31,742 nucleotides of DNA from an uncultured Brachyspira sp. (GCF_949287625.1 NZ_CASEGO010000058.1:1-31742), one strand, 5' to 3'; shown: positions 7,418-18,100, counted from the stretch's first letter. A program made the numbers and translations. The notes: a model not told the origin generated them from the sequence alone.

Positions 7418-8234
7418 TAAAGCTATAAAAATAGAATGCTATCAAAATATGGCAAATTATAAAAAACCTATAAGTATTCAATTTCAAGAAACCTACCCCC
7501 TACCTCCATATTCAACAGTCATAGGTATGATACATAAATTATGTGATTTTAAAAATTATAATGATATGTATGTAAGTATACAAGGTATTAGCTCAAGCTC
7601 TGTTGCAGAAATGTATACTAAATATTTTTTCGGAATGCCATTTGAACCTTATACTTATAAAAAAAAGGATAATAAATATTCTATTAGTACAAGGCACAAT
7701 TATTTTGTTTATAGAAATGAAGGAGAAGGAATTGGCGGTACAACAGAATATTTTAGAAAAAATTTTGAAGATAAAACAGGAAAAGGTAAAGATGGTATTA
7801 CTAAAGGATTAGGTTATTCAGAACTTTTAATAGATGTAAAATTAATAATTCATATAATACCTAAAAATCAAAATTTATTAAATGAAATAGAACAAAAATT
7901 AAAAAAACCTTCAATATATCCTTCACTTGGAAGGTATGAAGATATTTTGAGAATAGATTTTGTTAGATGCATTGAACTAAAGGAAACAACTGAAATAGAG
8001 TTAAAATATGATGCTTATATACCTATTTCATATTTCAATAACATTATTAATTATGATATGTTAGGAATGAATTATAAATTGAATAAAGAATTTGATACAA
8101 AAAGTTCTAATTCAAAAAGTAGAAAATGGAAACATAAAACAGATGTAAAATATATAAAAAGAAGTAATTCTACTATATATTTTGAAAAACCAATTTTAGT
8201 AGATTACGATAATATAGGGGTATTTTATGCCTAA
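7410..8234 (+). CDS. cas5: Cas5 (Tneap type), Cascade crRNA-handle subunit
   Basis: 274 residues. Cas5 caps the 5' handle of the crRNA in Cascade. The N-terminal half carries the family pattern: KIECYQNMANYKKP followed by FQETYPLPPYSTVIGMIHKL, the Cas5 signature of proline-rich YPLPPYSTV plus a glycine helix. A second conserved stretch, PSIYPSLGRYEDILRID, is the equivalent of the usual 'LGR.ED' motif. The start lies inside the end of cas7 (ATGTATGA overlap) with AAGGTAG about 15 bases upstream. Order cas7-cas5-cas3 is standard for I-B. Confidence 0.9.
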   Translation: MYDKAIKIECYQNMANYKKPISIQFQETYPLPPYSTVIGMIHKLCDFKNYNDMYVSIQGISSSSVAEMYTKYFFGMPFEPYTYKKKDNKYSISTRHNYFVYRNEGEGIGGTTEYFRKNFEDKTGKGKDGITKGLGYSELLIDVKLIIHIIPKNQNLLNEIEQKLKKPSIYPSLGRYEDILRIDFVRCIELKETTEIELKYDAYIPISYFNNIINYDMLGMNYKLNKEFDTKSSNSKSRKWKHKTDVKYIKRSNSTIYFEKPILVDYDNIGVFYA

Positions 8235-10497
8235 AGAAGAATATGTTTTTTTAGCAAAATCTCAACCTATTCAGACTATAAAAGAACATACTAATAAATT
8301 ATTAGAAATTTTTTATAAGTTTAAAAAAATATATAAGAATATATTTGAAGATGAAAAAGAATTAGATTTAATAGAGATCGCATGTAAGTATCATGATATA
8401 GGCAAAATAAATAGTAGATTTCAAAATAGAATAAATATTAACATAAATAGATATTATAAACTTGATAGCAAATTTGATTATTTATATACTAACAGTAAAG
8501 AAATACCTCATGGAGTACTAAGCTGTGCTTTTTTGGATTACTCAATATTAAAAAAAAAGTTTGATAAAATTCAAATAGCAGCTTTAGTTAGTGCTATATA
8601 TAATCACCATAATAAGACTATTGATATTTCACAATATAATATAAAATATGTAGTGAATGAAGAACTTCTATATTACATAAAATATTTTGATAAAAATATA
8701 ATTCCTAAAGAATTGTGTATACACCTTAATGTTATACTTAATAATGGAATACTGAGCAAAAAAATAGAAGATAAAGATAAATACAATTTCTGGATTAAGT
8801 TTATCATTATAAAAGGAATGCTCAACAAAATAGATTATGCGGCTAGTGCTTATGATGATTCTATTGAAATAGAAAGCGATAATGCTTCTAAAAAAGTATT
8901 ATCAAAATTTGAGGCTAATGAATGCCAAAAATATATGCTTGAAAATAAAGATAAAAATGTTATTGTTATTGCTTCTACTGGTATTGGTAAAACTGAAGGT
9001 GCTTTGCTTTGGGCAGGTAAATCAAAAACTTTTTATACTCTTCCTCTTAAAGTTTCTATTAATGCTATTTATGAGAGAATAGAAAATAATTATTATGATA
9101 AAGAAAAAATAACTTTCTTACATTCTGATAGTATTAATGATATGCTTGATAATGATTTGTCTATTGATGATGTGCTTGATAAATATAATAAAAGTAAAAA
9201 ATTATCATTTCCTTTTACAGTTTGTACTATTGATCAGCTTTTTTATTTTGTGTTTAAATCTTTAGGTACAGAAATTTTTCCAGCTACTTTGAAATACAGC
9301 AAATTAATTATTGATGAAATACAATCATACACGCCGGAAATAATAGCTTTTATAATTTACGGACTTAAAGTTATAAATGATATAGGAGGTAAATTCTGTA
9401 TAATGACTGCTACTTTTCCTCCTATAGTAAAAAAATTGATGGAAGAAAATAATATTAATTTTGAAATGCCGAGTAAAGCATTTTTAAAAAAAGATAAAAA
9501 TAATGAAAGTATAAAAAGGCATTTTATAAAATTCATTGATGAAGATATTTTTAATTATGATAATATAATAAAAAGTGCTGAAAATAAAAAGGTTCTTGTA
9601 ATATGCAATACAGTAAAACATTCTCAGGAAGTTTATAATATTTTAAAAGAGTATAATATAAAAAATATTAATCTTCTTCATTCAAGATTTCTAATGAAAG
9701 AGAGAAAGAAAAAAGAAGATGACATAAAAAATTTTGCCCCAAATGATATTAGTAAAAGAGAAGAAGCTTTCGGTATATGGATTTCTACACAAATAGTAGA
9801 AGCTAGTTTGGATATAGATTTTGATGAGCTTCATACAGATATGTCTTCGGCCGACAGCTTGCTTCAGAGAATGGGGAGAGTTTACAGAGACAGAGTTTAT
9901 AATAAGAATGAGCCTAATATATTTATTTATGATACTAAAGATGGATACGGAAATGTATATGATAAAGAAATATACAACAATTCAAAAATGTTTTTAAAAG
10001 ATTATGATAATAAAATATTGACAGAAGAAGATAAACAAGACTTTATTAATAAAGTTTATGATGAAGAAATATTAAAAAATAGTAATTATCTCAAACAAAT
10101 AAAAAATACTTTGAAACAAATAAAAGATCTTCCCCCCGCATCTATAGATAAAGGTGATTGTGAGAGGCTTTTTAGAAAAATAGATAATGTTACTGTTATG
10201 CCGTCAAGTATTTATAATAATTTGATAAATGAAGAAAATAATATTATAGATGAATATACAAAATTACTTAATATGGATAAACTTAGTAAAGAGATGTATG
10301 AAAAATTATTAAAGAAAAAAAATGAACTTCTTGGCTTTACAGTACCTATAAAAACTTATAAAAAGATAAAAAATTATTGTGGTATTGAAATAAATTTAAA
10401 TAGGAATAAAACAAATAAAATATTTATTGTTGAATTGGAATACAATGAGGAATTAGGACTTCTTGATAAAAAAGATAATTCTATTCTTATGGATTAG
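8227..10497 (+). CDS. cas3: Cas3, HD nuclease-helicase
   Basis: 756 residues with the nuclease and helicase fused. The HD domain comes first: H21, the HD pair H56-D57 in KYHDIGKINSRF, and a further HH in IYNHHNK. The helicase follows: Walker A STGIGKTEG (residues 250-258), motif II D363-E364-I-Q in place of DEVH, motif III TATFPP from residue 394, and motif VI QRMGRVYRD from residue 547. Cascade recruits it to a bound target, where it nicks and unwinds the DNA. All catalytic motifs are intact, so the enzyme should be active. It overlaps cas5 by 8 bases (ATGCCTAA) and is followed by cas4 after a 7-base gap. Confidence 0.95.
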   Translation: MPKEEYVFLAKSQPIQTIKEHTNKLLEIFYKFKKIYKNIFEDEKELDLIEIACKYHDIGKINSRFQNRINININRYYKLDSKFDYLYTNSKEIPHGVLSCAFLDYSILKKKFDKIQIAALVSAIYNHHNKTIDISQYNIKYVVNEELLYYIKYFDKNIIPKELCIHLNVILNNGILSKKIEDKDKYNFWIKFIIIKGMLNKIDYAASAYDDSIEIESDNASKKVLSKFEANECQKYMLENKDKNVIVIASTGIGKTEGALLWAGKSKTFYTLPLKVSINAIYERIENNYYDKEKITFLHSDSINDMLDNDLSIDDVLDKYNKSKKLSFPFTVCTIDQLFYFVFKSLGTEIFPATLKYSKLIIDEIQSYTPEIIAFIIYGLKVINDIGGKFCIMTATFPPIVKKLMEENNINFEMPSKAFLKKDKNNESIKRHFIKFIDEDIFNYDNIIKSAENKKVLVICNTVKHSQEVYNILKEYNIKNINLLHSRFLMKERKKKEDDIKNFAPNDISKREEAFGIWISTQIVEASLDIDFDELHTDMSSADSLLQRMGRVYRDRVYNKNEPNIFIYDTKDGYGNVYDKEIYNNSKMFLKDYDNKILTEEDKQDFINKVYDEEILKNSNYLKQIKNTLKQIKDLPPASIDKGDCERLFRKIDNVTVMPSSIYNNLINEENNIIDEYTKLLNMDKLSKEMYEKLLKKKNELLGFTVPIKTYKKIKNYCGIEINLNRNKTNKIFIVELEYNEELGLLDKKDNSILMD

Positions 10498-10504
10498 TTC
10501 TATT

Positions 10505-11008
10505 ATGATGAAAGAAAATATAAATTATGTAACAGGTACAATTTATTCATATAGTTTTTTATGTATGAGAAAGGTTTGGCTTTCTTATCATAATTTATCT
10601 TTTGAGGGAGAGAGTGAGCTTGTGCAGATTGGAAAGTTTATTGATGAGAATACTTATGCTAATCAAAAACATAATTTTATGATAGATAATAAAGTTAATA
10701 TAGACTTTTTAAAAAATAATGTAGTGCATGAAATAAAAAAATCAGACAAAGAAAAACAAATGGCTATTAATCAAATAAAATATTATCTATTTATATTAAA
10801 AGAGTACGGATTTGATGATATAAAAGGAGAATTAAATATACCGTCAAAAAGATATAAAGAAGAAGTGCTCCTTGAAGAAGGAGATGATGAAAAAATTTTA
10901 GAGAGACTTGAGCTTATAAATAAAATTATCAAAGAAGAAAATATACCAGAAGCTGTTAATAAAAGTGCTTGTAAAAAATGTGCTTATTATGAGTTTTGTT
11001 ATATATAA
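10505..11008 (+). CDS. cas4: Cas4, RecB-like nuclease of spacer acquisition
   Basis: 167 residues. Cas4 trims prespacers and selects those with a proper PAM, working with Cas1-Cas2. The four iron-sulfur cysteines are C20 (SFLCMRKVW) and the C-terminal C156, C159 and C165 (CKKCAYYEFC). Between them lie the PD-(D/E)xK elements: HEIKKSDKE and the helix MAINQIKYYLFILKEYG. I start at the ATG of 10505 (ATG ATG in tandem, either could be used). An in-frame TTG at 10463 would overlap cas3 and add a hydrophobic stretch foreign to the family. No good ribosome binding site precedes it, so coupling to cas3 is likely. Confidence 0.9.
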   Translation: MMKENINYVTGTIYSYSFLCMRKVWLSYHNLSFEGESELVQIGKFIDENTYANQKHNFMIDNKVNIDFLKNNVVHEIKKSDKEKQMAINQIKYYLFILKEYGFDDIKGELNIPSKRYKEEVLLEEGDDEKILERLELINKIIKEENIPEAVNKSACKKCAYYEFCYI

Positions 11009-11037
11009 AAAAAATATAAATAAAGGAAGTTATTTTC

Positions 11038-12030
11038 ATGAGTAAATCTTATTATTTGTTTTCAAGCGGCGAGCTTAAAAGAAAAGATAATACACTTCAG
11101 TTTATCAAGTCAAACGGAGAGAAAAGAGATTTACCTATACAGATAATTTATGATATATATATTTTTTCTGAAATTACAATAAATACTAAACTTCTTAATT
11201 TTTTATCGCAAATTGGGATATGTGTGCATTTTTTTAATTATTATGAGTTTTATTCTGGGAGTTTTTATCCTAGAGAAAAATTAGTTTCTGGAGATTTACT
11301 TGTTCATCAGGTTATGCATTACAGTGATTATGATAAGAGGATATTGCTTGCCAAAAAATTTGTTTATGGAGCTTCTGACAATATACTAAGAAATTTAAAA
11401 TATTATGACAATAGAGGACGTGATTTGAAAGAAGAAATTAAAAGTATAGAAAAATTAAAATCAAGTATAGATTTGTATTATAATATTAATGAGATAATGG
11501 GAATAGAAGGCAATATTCATAAAGTTTATTACAGCTCCTGGAAAAAAATTATTAATCAGGAAATAGATTTTGAAAAAAGAGTAAAGCGTCCGCCTGATAA
11601 TATGATAAACTCACTTATAAGTTTTTTAAACTCTGTACTCTATACCAAGGTATTATCAGAGATTTATAAAACACAATTAAATCCTACTATAAGTTATTTG
11701 CATGAGCCTTCTGTAAAAAGATTCTCATTATCACTTGATACAGCAGAAATTTTTAAGCCATTAATAGTTGACAGACTTATCTTTTCATTATTAAATAAAA
11801 AGATGATAAGCGAAAATGATTTTGATAGAGACAGTAATTTTTTGAGGCTAAAAGATAAAGCATTAAAAACAATAATGGAAGAATTCGAAAAAAGACTTAC
11901 CACTACTATAAATCATAGAAGTTTGAAAAGAGATGTATCATATAAGCATTTAATTAGATTAGAACTTTATAAAATCTCTAAACATTTGCTTAATGAAAAA
12001 GAATATAAACCTTTTGTAATATGGTGGTAA
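11038..12030 (+). CDS. cas1: Cas1, spacer integrase
   Basis: 330 residues, normal for type I-B Cas1. The N-terminal beta domain starts YYLFSSGELKRKDNTLQF. The C-terminal helical domain holds the metal-binding residues: E157 (GIEGNIHKVYY), H222 (YLHEPSVKRFSLSLD) and the acidic D234/E237 (DTAEIFKP). With Cas2 it integrates new spacers at the leader-repeat junction, here only about 450 bp downstream. AAGGAAG precedes the ATG at a good distance. It is followed by cas2 with a 6-base gap. Confidence 0.95.
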   Translation: MSKSYYLFSSGELKRKDNTLQFIKSNGEKRDLPIQIIYDIYIFSEITINTKLLNFLSQIGICVHFFNYYEFYSGSFYPREKLVSGDLLVHQVMHYSDYDKRILLAKKFVYGASDNILRNLKYYDNRGRDLKEEIKSIEKLKSSIDLYYNINEIMGIEGNIHKVYYSSWKKIINQEIDFEKRVKRPPDNMINSLISFLNSVLYTKVLSEIYKTQLNPTISYLHEPSVKRFSLSLDTAEIFKPLIVDRLIFSLLNKKMISENDFDRDSNFLRLKDKALKTIMEEFEKRLTTTINHRSLKRDVSYKHLIRLELYKISKHLLNEKEYKPFVIWW

Positions 12031-12036
12031 GAAACA

Positions 12037-12321
12037 ATGTATTTAATATTAGTTTATGATATACAAACAGATGACGAAGATGGTACTAGAGTTGCAAGAA
12101 CAGTTTTTAAGACTTGCAAGGCATATCTTAATCATATACAAAAATCTGTCTTTGAGGGAGAACTCTCAAAAGTGCAGTATTTGGAATTAAAAAATAAGCT
12201 CTTTGACATTTTAAGAAAAGAAAAAGATTCTTGTATAGTTTTTAAAAGCCGTAATGAAAAATGGCTTGATAAAGAGTTTTTGGTAGAAGAAAGCATTGAC
12301 AAAACTTCTAATTTTATATAA
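12037..12321 (+). CDS. cas2: Cas2, adaptation complex subunit
   Basis: 94 residues. MYLILVYDIQTD is the standard first beta strand with the conserved Asp, followed by the RVARTVFKTCKAYLNHIQKS helix and SVFEGELS, diagnostic of Cas2. It dimerises between two Cas1 dimers and sets the spacer length. Last gene of the operon; the leader and array begin immediately after it in the same orientation. Ribosome binding is probably coupled to cas1. Confidence 0.95.
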   Translation: MYLILVYDIQTDDEDGTRVARTVFKTCKAYLNHIQKSVFEGELSKVQYLELKNKLFDILRKEKDSCIVFKSRNEKWLDKEFLVEESIDKTSNFI

Positions 12322-12477
12322 AATAAATTTATTGTCGAAGCGTAATTGTTATAAAATTCTGCTTAATCGACAGAAGATTTTTGACAAAAATATATTTATT
12401 AACTGTTTTTTAATTATATATTTGTGCATTTAAGCGAATTAAATATGTAAATTGTAAAAATAGTTTTGAATATACGG
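12322..12477 (+). promoter_or_regulatory. CRISPR leader
   Basis: 156 bp of AT-rich non-coding DNA between cas2 and the first repeat. A perfect TTGACA at 12381-12386 could be the -35 of the array promoter; the matching -10 is poor. TGTCGAAGC (12333-12341) and GCTT-AA-TCGACA (12361-12372) form an inverted repeat that could be a cas2 end hairpin or a protein site. An ATGTAAAT at 12445-12452 equals the last 8 bases of the repeat. That this end is the leader follows from the degenerate repeat at the far end. Confidence 0.75.
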
Positions 12478-14855
12478 ATTTCTAATCTAACCATACTGGA
12501 ATGTAAATTCTTACTAGTATTTTGTCTATAACGCTCTACTGATTTATTTCTAATCTAACCATACTGGAATGTAAATGCATTGTTTGCTACGTTTGGTACT
12601 TGTTGCCCTACATTTCTAATCTAACCATACTGGAATGTAAATTGGTGCGTTCGTATAGAAAAAGCATTAAACGGCTATATTTCTAATCTAACCATACTGG
12701 AATGTAAATATGGCTTATTTAAGTGGTGGTGGTATGCTTTTTCCTATTTCTAATCTAACCATACTGGAATGTAAATTGTGCTGATGTATCGCTAGATTGA
12801 GAAGTTTGTAAAAATTTCTAATCTAACCATACTGGAATGTAAATCAATAAAACATACTGTTTTTTTGCGGTTAAAAAAAAATTTCTAATCTAACCATACT
12901 GGAATGTAAATTTTGAAGAGATAAAAATAAGAACAAATGAAATAACAATTTCTAATCTAACCATACTGGAATGTAAATGTTATATACTCTTCCCATTTAT
13001 CCCACAGCAATCGAATTTCTAATCTAACCATACTGGAATGTAAATTATATATAATCCTTTAACAAAAAAAAAATTAGCCCGATTTCTAATCTAACCATAC
13101 TGGAATGTAAATATTCTATTCAATCTATGAAGCTCCAGAGGCTCATTATTTCTAATCTAACCATACTGGAATGTAAATTTAGTTCCCCGCGTTGCTTCCT
13201 GCTATCCAGCCTGCATTTCTAATCTAACCATACTGGAATGTAAATCTTTGGAAAAGGAGGAGTTCAGATATGATAAGAACAATTTCTAATCTAACCATAC
13301 TGGAATGTAAATTTCATTAACTTTTCGCTGAAGACAAAAAACACATTTTATTTCTAATCTAACCATACTGGAATGTAAATAATTTACAGCAAGTTCAAGC
13401 AGCTCAAAGACAGTTTAATTTCTAATCTAACCATACTGGAATGTAAATGCTCTGCTTCTAATTCTGCTAAAGCATTATAATATTATTTCTAATCTAACCA
13501 TACTGGAATGTAAATACAGGACAAGCACCGCAAATGCAGGCAGGAATACAGCATTTCTAATCTAACCATACTGGAATGTAAATTTCACAAACATAAAAAT
13601 ACGTAAAAACGAAGAAGAAATTTCTAATCTAACCATACTGGAATGTAAATGCTGATTTTAAACGCCAAGCATATGCATACGTATGGATTTCTAATCTAAC
13701 CATACTGGAATGTAAATACATTAAAAGACAGAATAGTAAAAAGAAACTTAATTATTTCTAATCTAACCATACTGGAATGTAAATGTTCTATCAGAAAAGT
13801 TTTTTACTGCTTCTTTTAATATTTCTAATCTAACCATACTGGAATGTAAATATCATTAACATTATGTGGTAATGTGGTCTTTCTGTATTTCTAATCTAAC
13901 CATACTGGAATGTAAATTCCTGACTTGCTGATGTTTGTAGTACTTCGCTGTTCAATTTCTAATCTAACCATACTGGAATGTAAATTTTTTTATCATTTCT
14001 ACTCCTTAAACGAGGGGTACAATTTCTAATCTAACCATACTGGAATGTAAATCTACACGAAAAATTAACAGGAAAAAAATACAACACAATTTCTAATCTA
14101 ACCATACTGGAATGTAAATGCTTTCAACAGCGACTTCTTAAAAATGAAAGACGAATTTCTAATCTAACCATACTGGAATGTAAATAATCTTCGTTTATAT
14201 GAAGATTATCTACATCATTTATTTCTAATCTAACCATACTGGAATGTAAATGCTGAATATCGAATAAGAAGTAGATTTGAAATACCAATTTCTAATCTAA
14301 CCATACTGGAATGTAAATTTCCGAAGAGTATCGCGAGGATACGGACTTAAAAGAATTTCTAATCTAACCATACTGGAATGTAAATGTAAACTGTATACCA
14401 ACGGAAATGCCAGCCGATTTCAATTTCTAATCTAACCATACTGGAATGTAAATCAAGGCTAATACCTAATATTTCAGCAATATATTCAATTTCTAATCTA
14501 ACCATACTGGAATGTAAATTATATATGTTATCAGAGATCATCTCTATACATATTTATTTCTAATCTAACCATACTGGAATGTAAATTTTTATTTTTCCTC
14601 CAATTCTATTAAGTTCTTTATGTATTTCTAATCTAACCATACTGGAATGTAAATGCACGAATAAAATACACTAATGTTCCTGTGGGCTATATTTCTAATC
14701 TAACCATACTGGAATGTAAATTCTTTTATATCAAGCATAAGTTTTTTTAATTCTTCATTTCTAATCTAACCATACTGGAATGTAAATCTTTTATCAATAT
14801 GCTTACAATCTTCCACACAGGAAAATTTCTAATCTAACCATACTGGAATGTAAAT

Positions 14856-14891
14856 CAAGACCATCCAAACGATTACTATATGAATATACTA
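14856..14891 (+). repeat. Spacer S36, first copy of a duplicated spacer
   Basis: 36 bp beginning CAAGACCATCC and ending GAATATACTA. It is identical to S40 at 15143-15178. It is followed by the enlarged repeat 37. Confidence 0.95.
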
Positions 14892-14941
14892 ATTTCTAAT
14901 CTAACCATACTGGAATGTACTAACCATACTGGAATGTAAAT
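14892..14941 (+). repeat. CRISPR repeat 37 with a 19-bp internal duplication
   Basis: The repeat reads normally up to GGAATGTA and then resumes at CTAACCATACTGGAATGTA before finishing AAT. Nineteen bases are thus present twice and the unit is 50 bp instead of 31. Confidence 0.95.
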
Positions 14942-15142
14942 CTCGTCAATGGTATCCTTACAAACGAGGGTAACTACATTTCTAATCTAACCATACTGGA
15001 ATGTAAATAACGACAACGTTAAAATTAGAACAGAAACAGTAGCAATTTCTAATCTAACCATACTGGAATGTAAATATTTATTTTAATTCTTAAGGAGTGC
15101 GAAAAATGAAAATTTCTAATCTAACCATACTGGAATGTAAAT

Positions 15143-15178
15143 CAAGACCATCCAAACGATTACTATATGAATATACTA
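15143..15178 (+). repeat. Spacer S40, second copy of the duplicated spacer
   Basis: Exact copy of S36, three spacers further on. The repeat after it (15179-15209) is followed by an extra GTAAAT, so S41 (15210-15252) appears as 43 bp; without the six added bases it is a normal 37 bp. Confidence 0.95.
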
Positions 15179-18100
15179 ATTTCTAATCTAACCATACTGG
15201 AATGTAAATGTAAATGTTCAATCTTAATACATCAGTGTACATTACTCCGCTTATTTCTAATCTAACCATACTGGAATGTAAATAAATGCCGGCCGACTTC
15301 AAACGTCAAGCGTATGCGTATTTCTAATCTAACCATACTGGAATGTAAATGTCAATCTCTCGTGTAATGGTTCAATTATTTCTTCGATTTCTAATCTAAC
15401 CATACTGGAATGTAAATAATACTACTTGGGCAAGAGATTTAAAAGAAAGCGTAGATTTCTAATCTAACCATACTGGAATGTAAATTTGCCTCAAGCAGCG
15501 GTACATTTCCACCTAATGCAAATTTCTAATCTAACCATACTGGAATGTAAATCAAGAATTTGACTGCCAAAGAATTTTTGCAGGTTTTATTTCTAATCTA
15601 ACCATACTGGAATGTAAATCTTCCGATACTTGAAAGACAAAGGGAATTGCAGTGGGATTTCTAATCTAACCATACTGGAATGTAAATAGGGTTATTTGGT
15701 ATGCCGAAACGTGAATATAGGTCGATTTCTAATCTAACCATACTGGAATGTAAATCGTAACCCCTACAGATGATATGAACATTGAGGACAGATTTCTAAT
15801 CTAACCATACTGGAATGTAAATATAAAATATATAGCACTATCTGCCCGTATGGGGATGCTGATTTCTAATCTAACCATACTGGAATGTAAATTCAGCTGT
15901 TGAGGGAGAGAGTGCGAACGGTGCTATATTTCTAATCTAACCATACTGGAATGTAAATTTTATAGTTTGAAGTCTAGTAATAAAATCAATTATTCATTTC
16001 TAATCTAACCATACTGGAATGTAAATACAGAAATGCCGGCCGATTTCAAAAGGCAAGCATACGATTTCTAATCTAACCATACTGGAATGTAAATCAGTTA
16101 AAGCCAATAATATTGATGTCGGCAAATATATTTCTAATCTAACCATACTGGAATGTAAATCCGAGTAATGAAATTGCTCGGAACTTTTAGGCGGAAATTT
16201 CTAATCTAACCATACTGGAATGTAAATTTCGATTATTTTCAGTATTATATGGATAGGTATTTCAATTTCTAATCTAACCATACTGGAATGTAAATCTTTG
16301 ATAGGAGCATAGTTAGCATGCAAATTGGAAAATTTCTAATCTAACCATACTGGAATGTAAATCTAGCACTTATTTCATTATCTTCGCTTATTGTTATAAT
16401 TTCTAATCTAACCATACTGGAATGTAAATAGATTTTTTAAGGGCTTGTATACTGGTAATATACAAATTTCTAATCTAACCATACTGGAATGTAAATTTAT
16501 AAAAAAGAAGATAAGCCTGAAGATGAAGAAAATTTCTAATCTAACCATACTGGAATGTAAATTATCGAAAGCAGTAAGGTTTAAATCAGGATCGTCTATT
16601 TCTAATCTAACCATATTGGAATGTAAATTCTGGAGTTTCAATTAAAGGATCTTTCTCTTTTAAAATTTCTAATCTAACCATACTGGAATGTAAATTATTT
16701 ATCGACTTAACAAGTCGACACCCGACCTCGTATTTCTAATCTAACCATACTGGAATGTAAATTGATGTGGCAGGAATGTGTCCCTGGTGATATTTTTCAT
16801 TTCTAATCTAACCATACTGGAATGTAAATCTGACGCACGTCTACAAATAGCTGAAAGGTTAGGCATTTCTAATCTAACCATACTGGAATGTAAATGACGA
16901 TGATGTATTCGCTGTTGTAGATGAAGATAAGATTTCTAATCTAACCATACTGGAATGTAAATCTTATTTGGAACGCGCTGAAGCTGGAGATATATTTCAT
17001 TTCTAATCTAACCATACTGGAATGTAAATTTAACAGTAACAGGACTAGGATTACGTAGTGATTCAATTTCTAATCTAACCATACTGGAATGTAAATTGAG
17101 GAAGTGAGGCAGAATATAGACAAAAAGATAACAATTTCTAATCTAACCATACTGGAATGTAAATGAATTCTTAATAATGTCAAGAGGACTAGGAAAAGAA
17201 TTTCTAATCTAACCATACTGGAATGTAAATTGAAATCTCAACATGAACGTTTGGAAAAACTTTACAATTTCTAATCTAACCATACTGGAATGTAAATACT
17301 GATAGAGATATAAAAGTAGGAACTGCAACTGCATTTCTAATCTAACCATACTGGAATGTAAATCTTTTAATACCGCTTTTTGAGTCAAGCAAAGAAAATA
17401 TTTCTAATCTAACCATACTGGAATGTAAATGCTTGTTCTCCTAGTATTTGTGCTTCTATTAATTGCATTTCTAATCTAACCATACTGGAATGTAAATTGG
17501 GGAGATATTAAATACGCTGTGCTTGTCGGTTTAATTTCTAATCTAACCATACTGGAATGTAAATCTTGGGCTGTAACCGATTTTCAAATTATTAATATAA
17601 ATTTCTAATCTAACCATACTGGAATGTAAATTATCAAAGTATAAATAATAATATTGCTAGTCAAATAATTTCTAATCTAACCATACTGGAATGTAAATCT
17701 GTACTATGCGTTTGATTTATAGGTTATACGAAATATTTCTAATCTAACCATACTGGAATGTAAATCAGATTTGACACCTACTAATTTAAGCAGTACAAGT
17801 TAATTTCTAATCTAACCATACTGGAATGTAAATTAAATTAAACTCCTATTGTTGTTATGTTCCCTACTTATTTCTAATCTAACCATACTGGAATGTAAAT
17901 TTCGATTATTTTAAGGAGTATATCGATTTGTATTTTCATTTCTAATCTAACCATACTGGAATGTAAATCTTGAATTAATGAGTAGAATAGTAAAGCTAGT
18001 TAGATTTCTAATCTAACCATACTGGAATGTAAATTATAAAAAATATCATTTTTTAATTAGTATAGATATTATTTCTAATCTAACCATACTGGAATGTAAA

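Noticed and set aside
8227..10497. Cas3 as inactive because motif II is DEIQ instead of DEVH
   Set aside because: Variation at the last two positions is tolerated in helicases and the other nuclease and helicase motifs are intact.
14359..16645. Open frames made of CRISPR repeats and spacers (14359-14541 minus, 16408-16641 minus, 16445-16645 plus)
   Set aside because: Their peptides are just translated repeats; they arise from chance spacing between stops.
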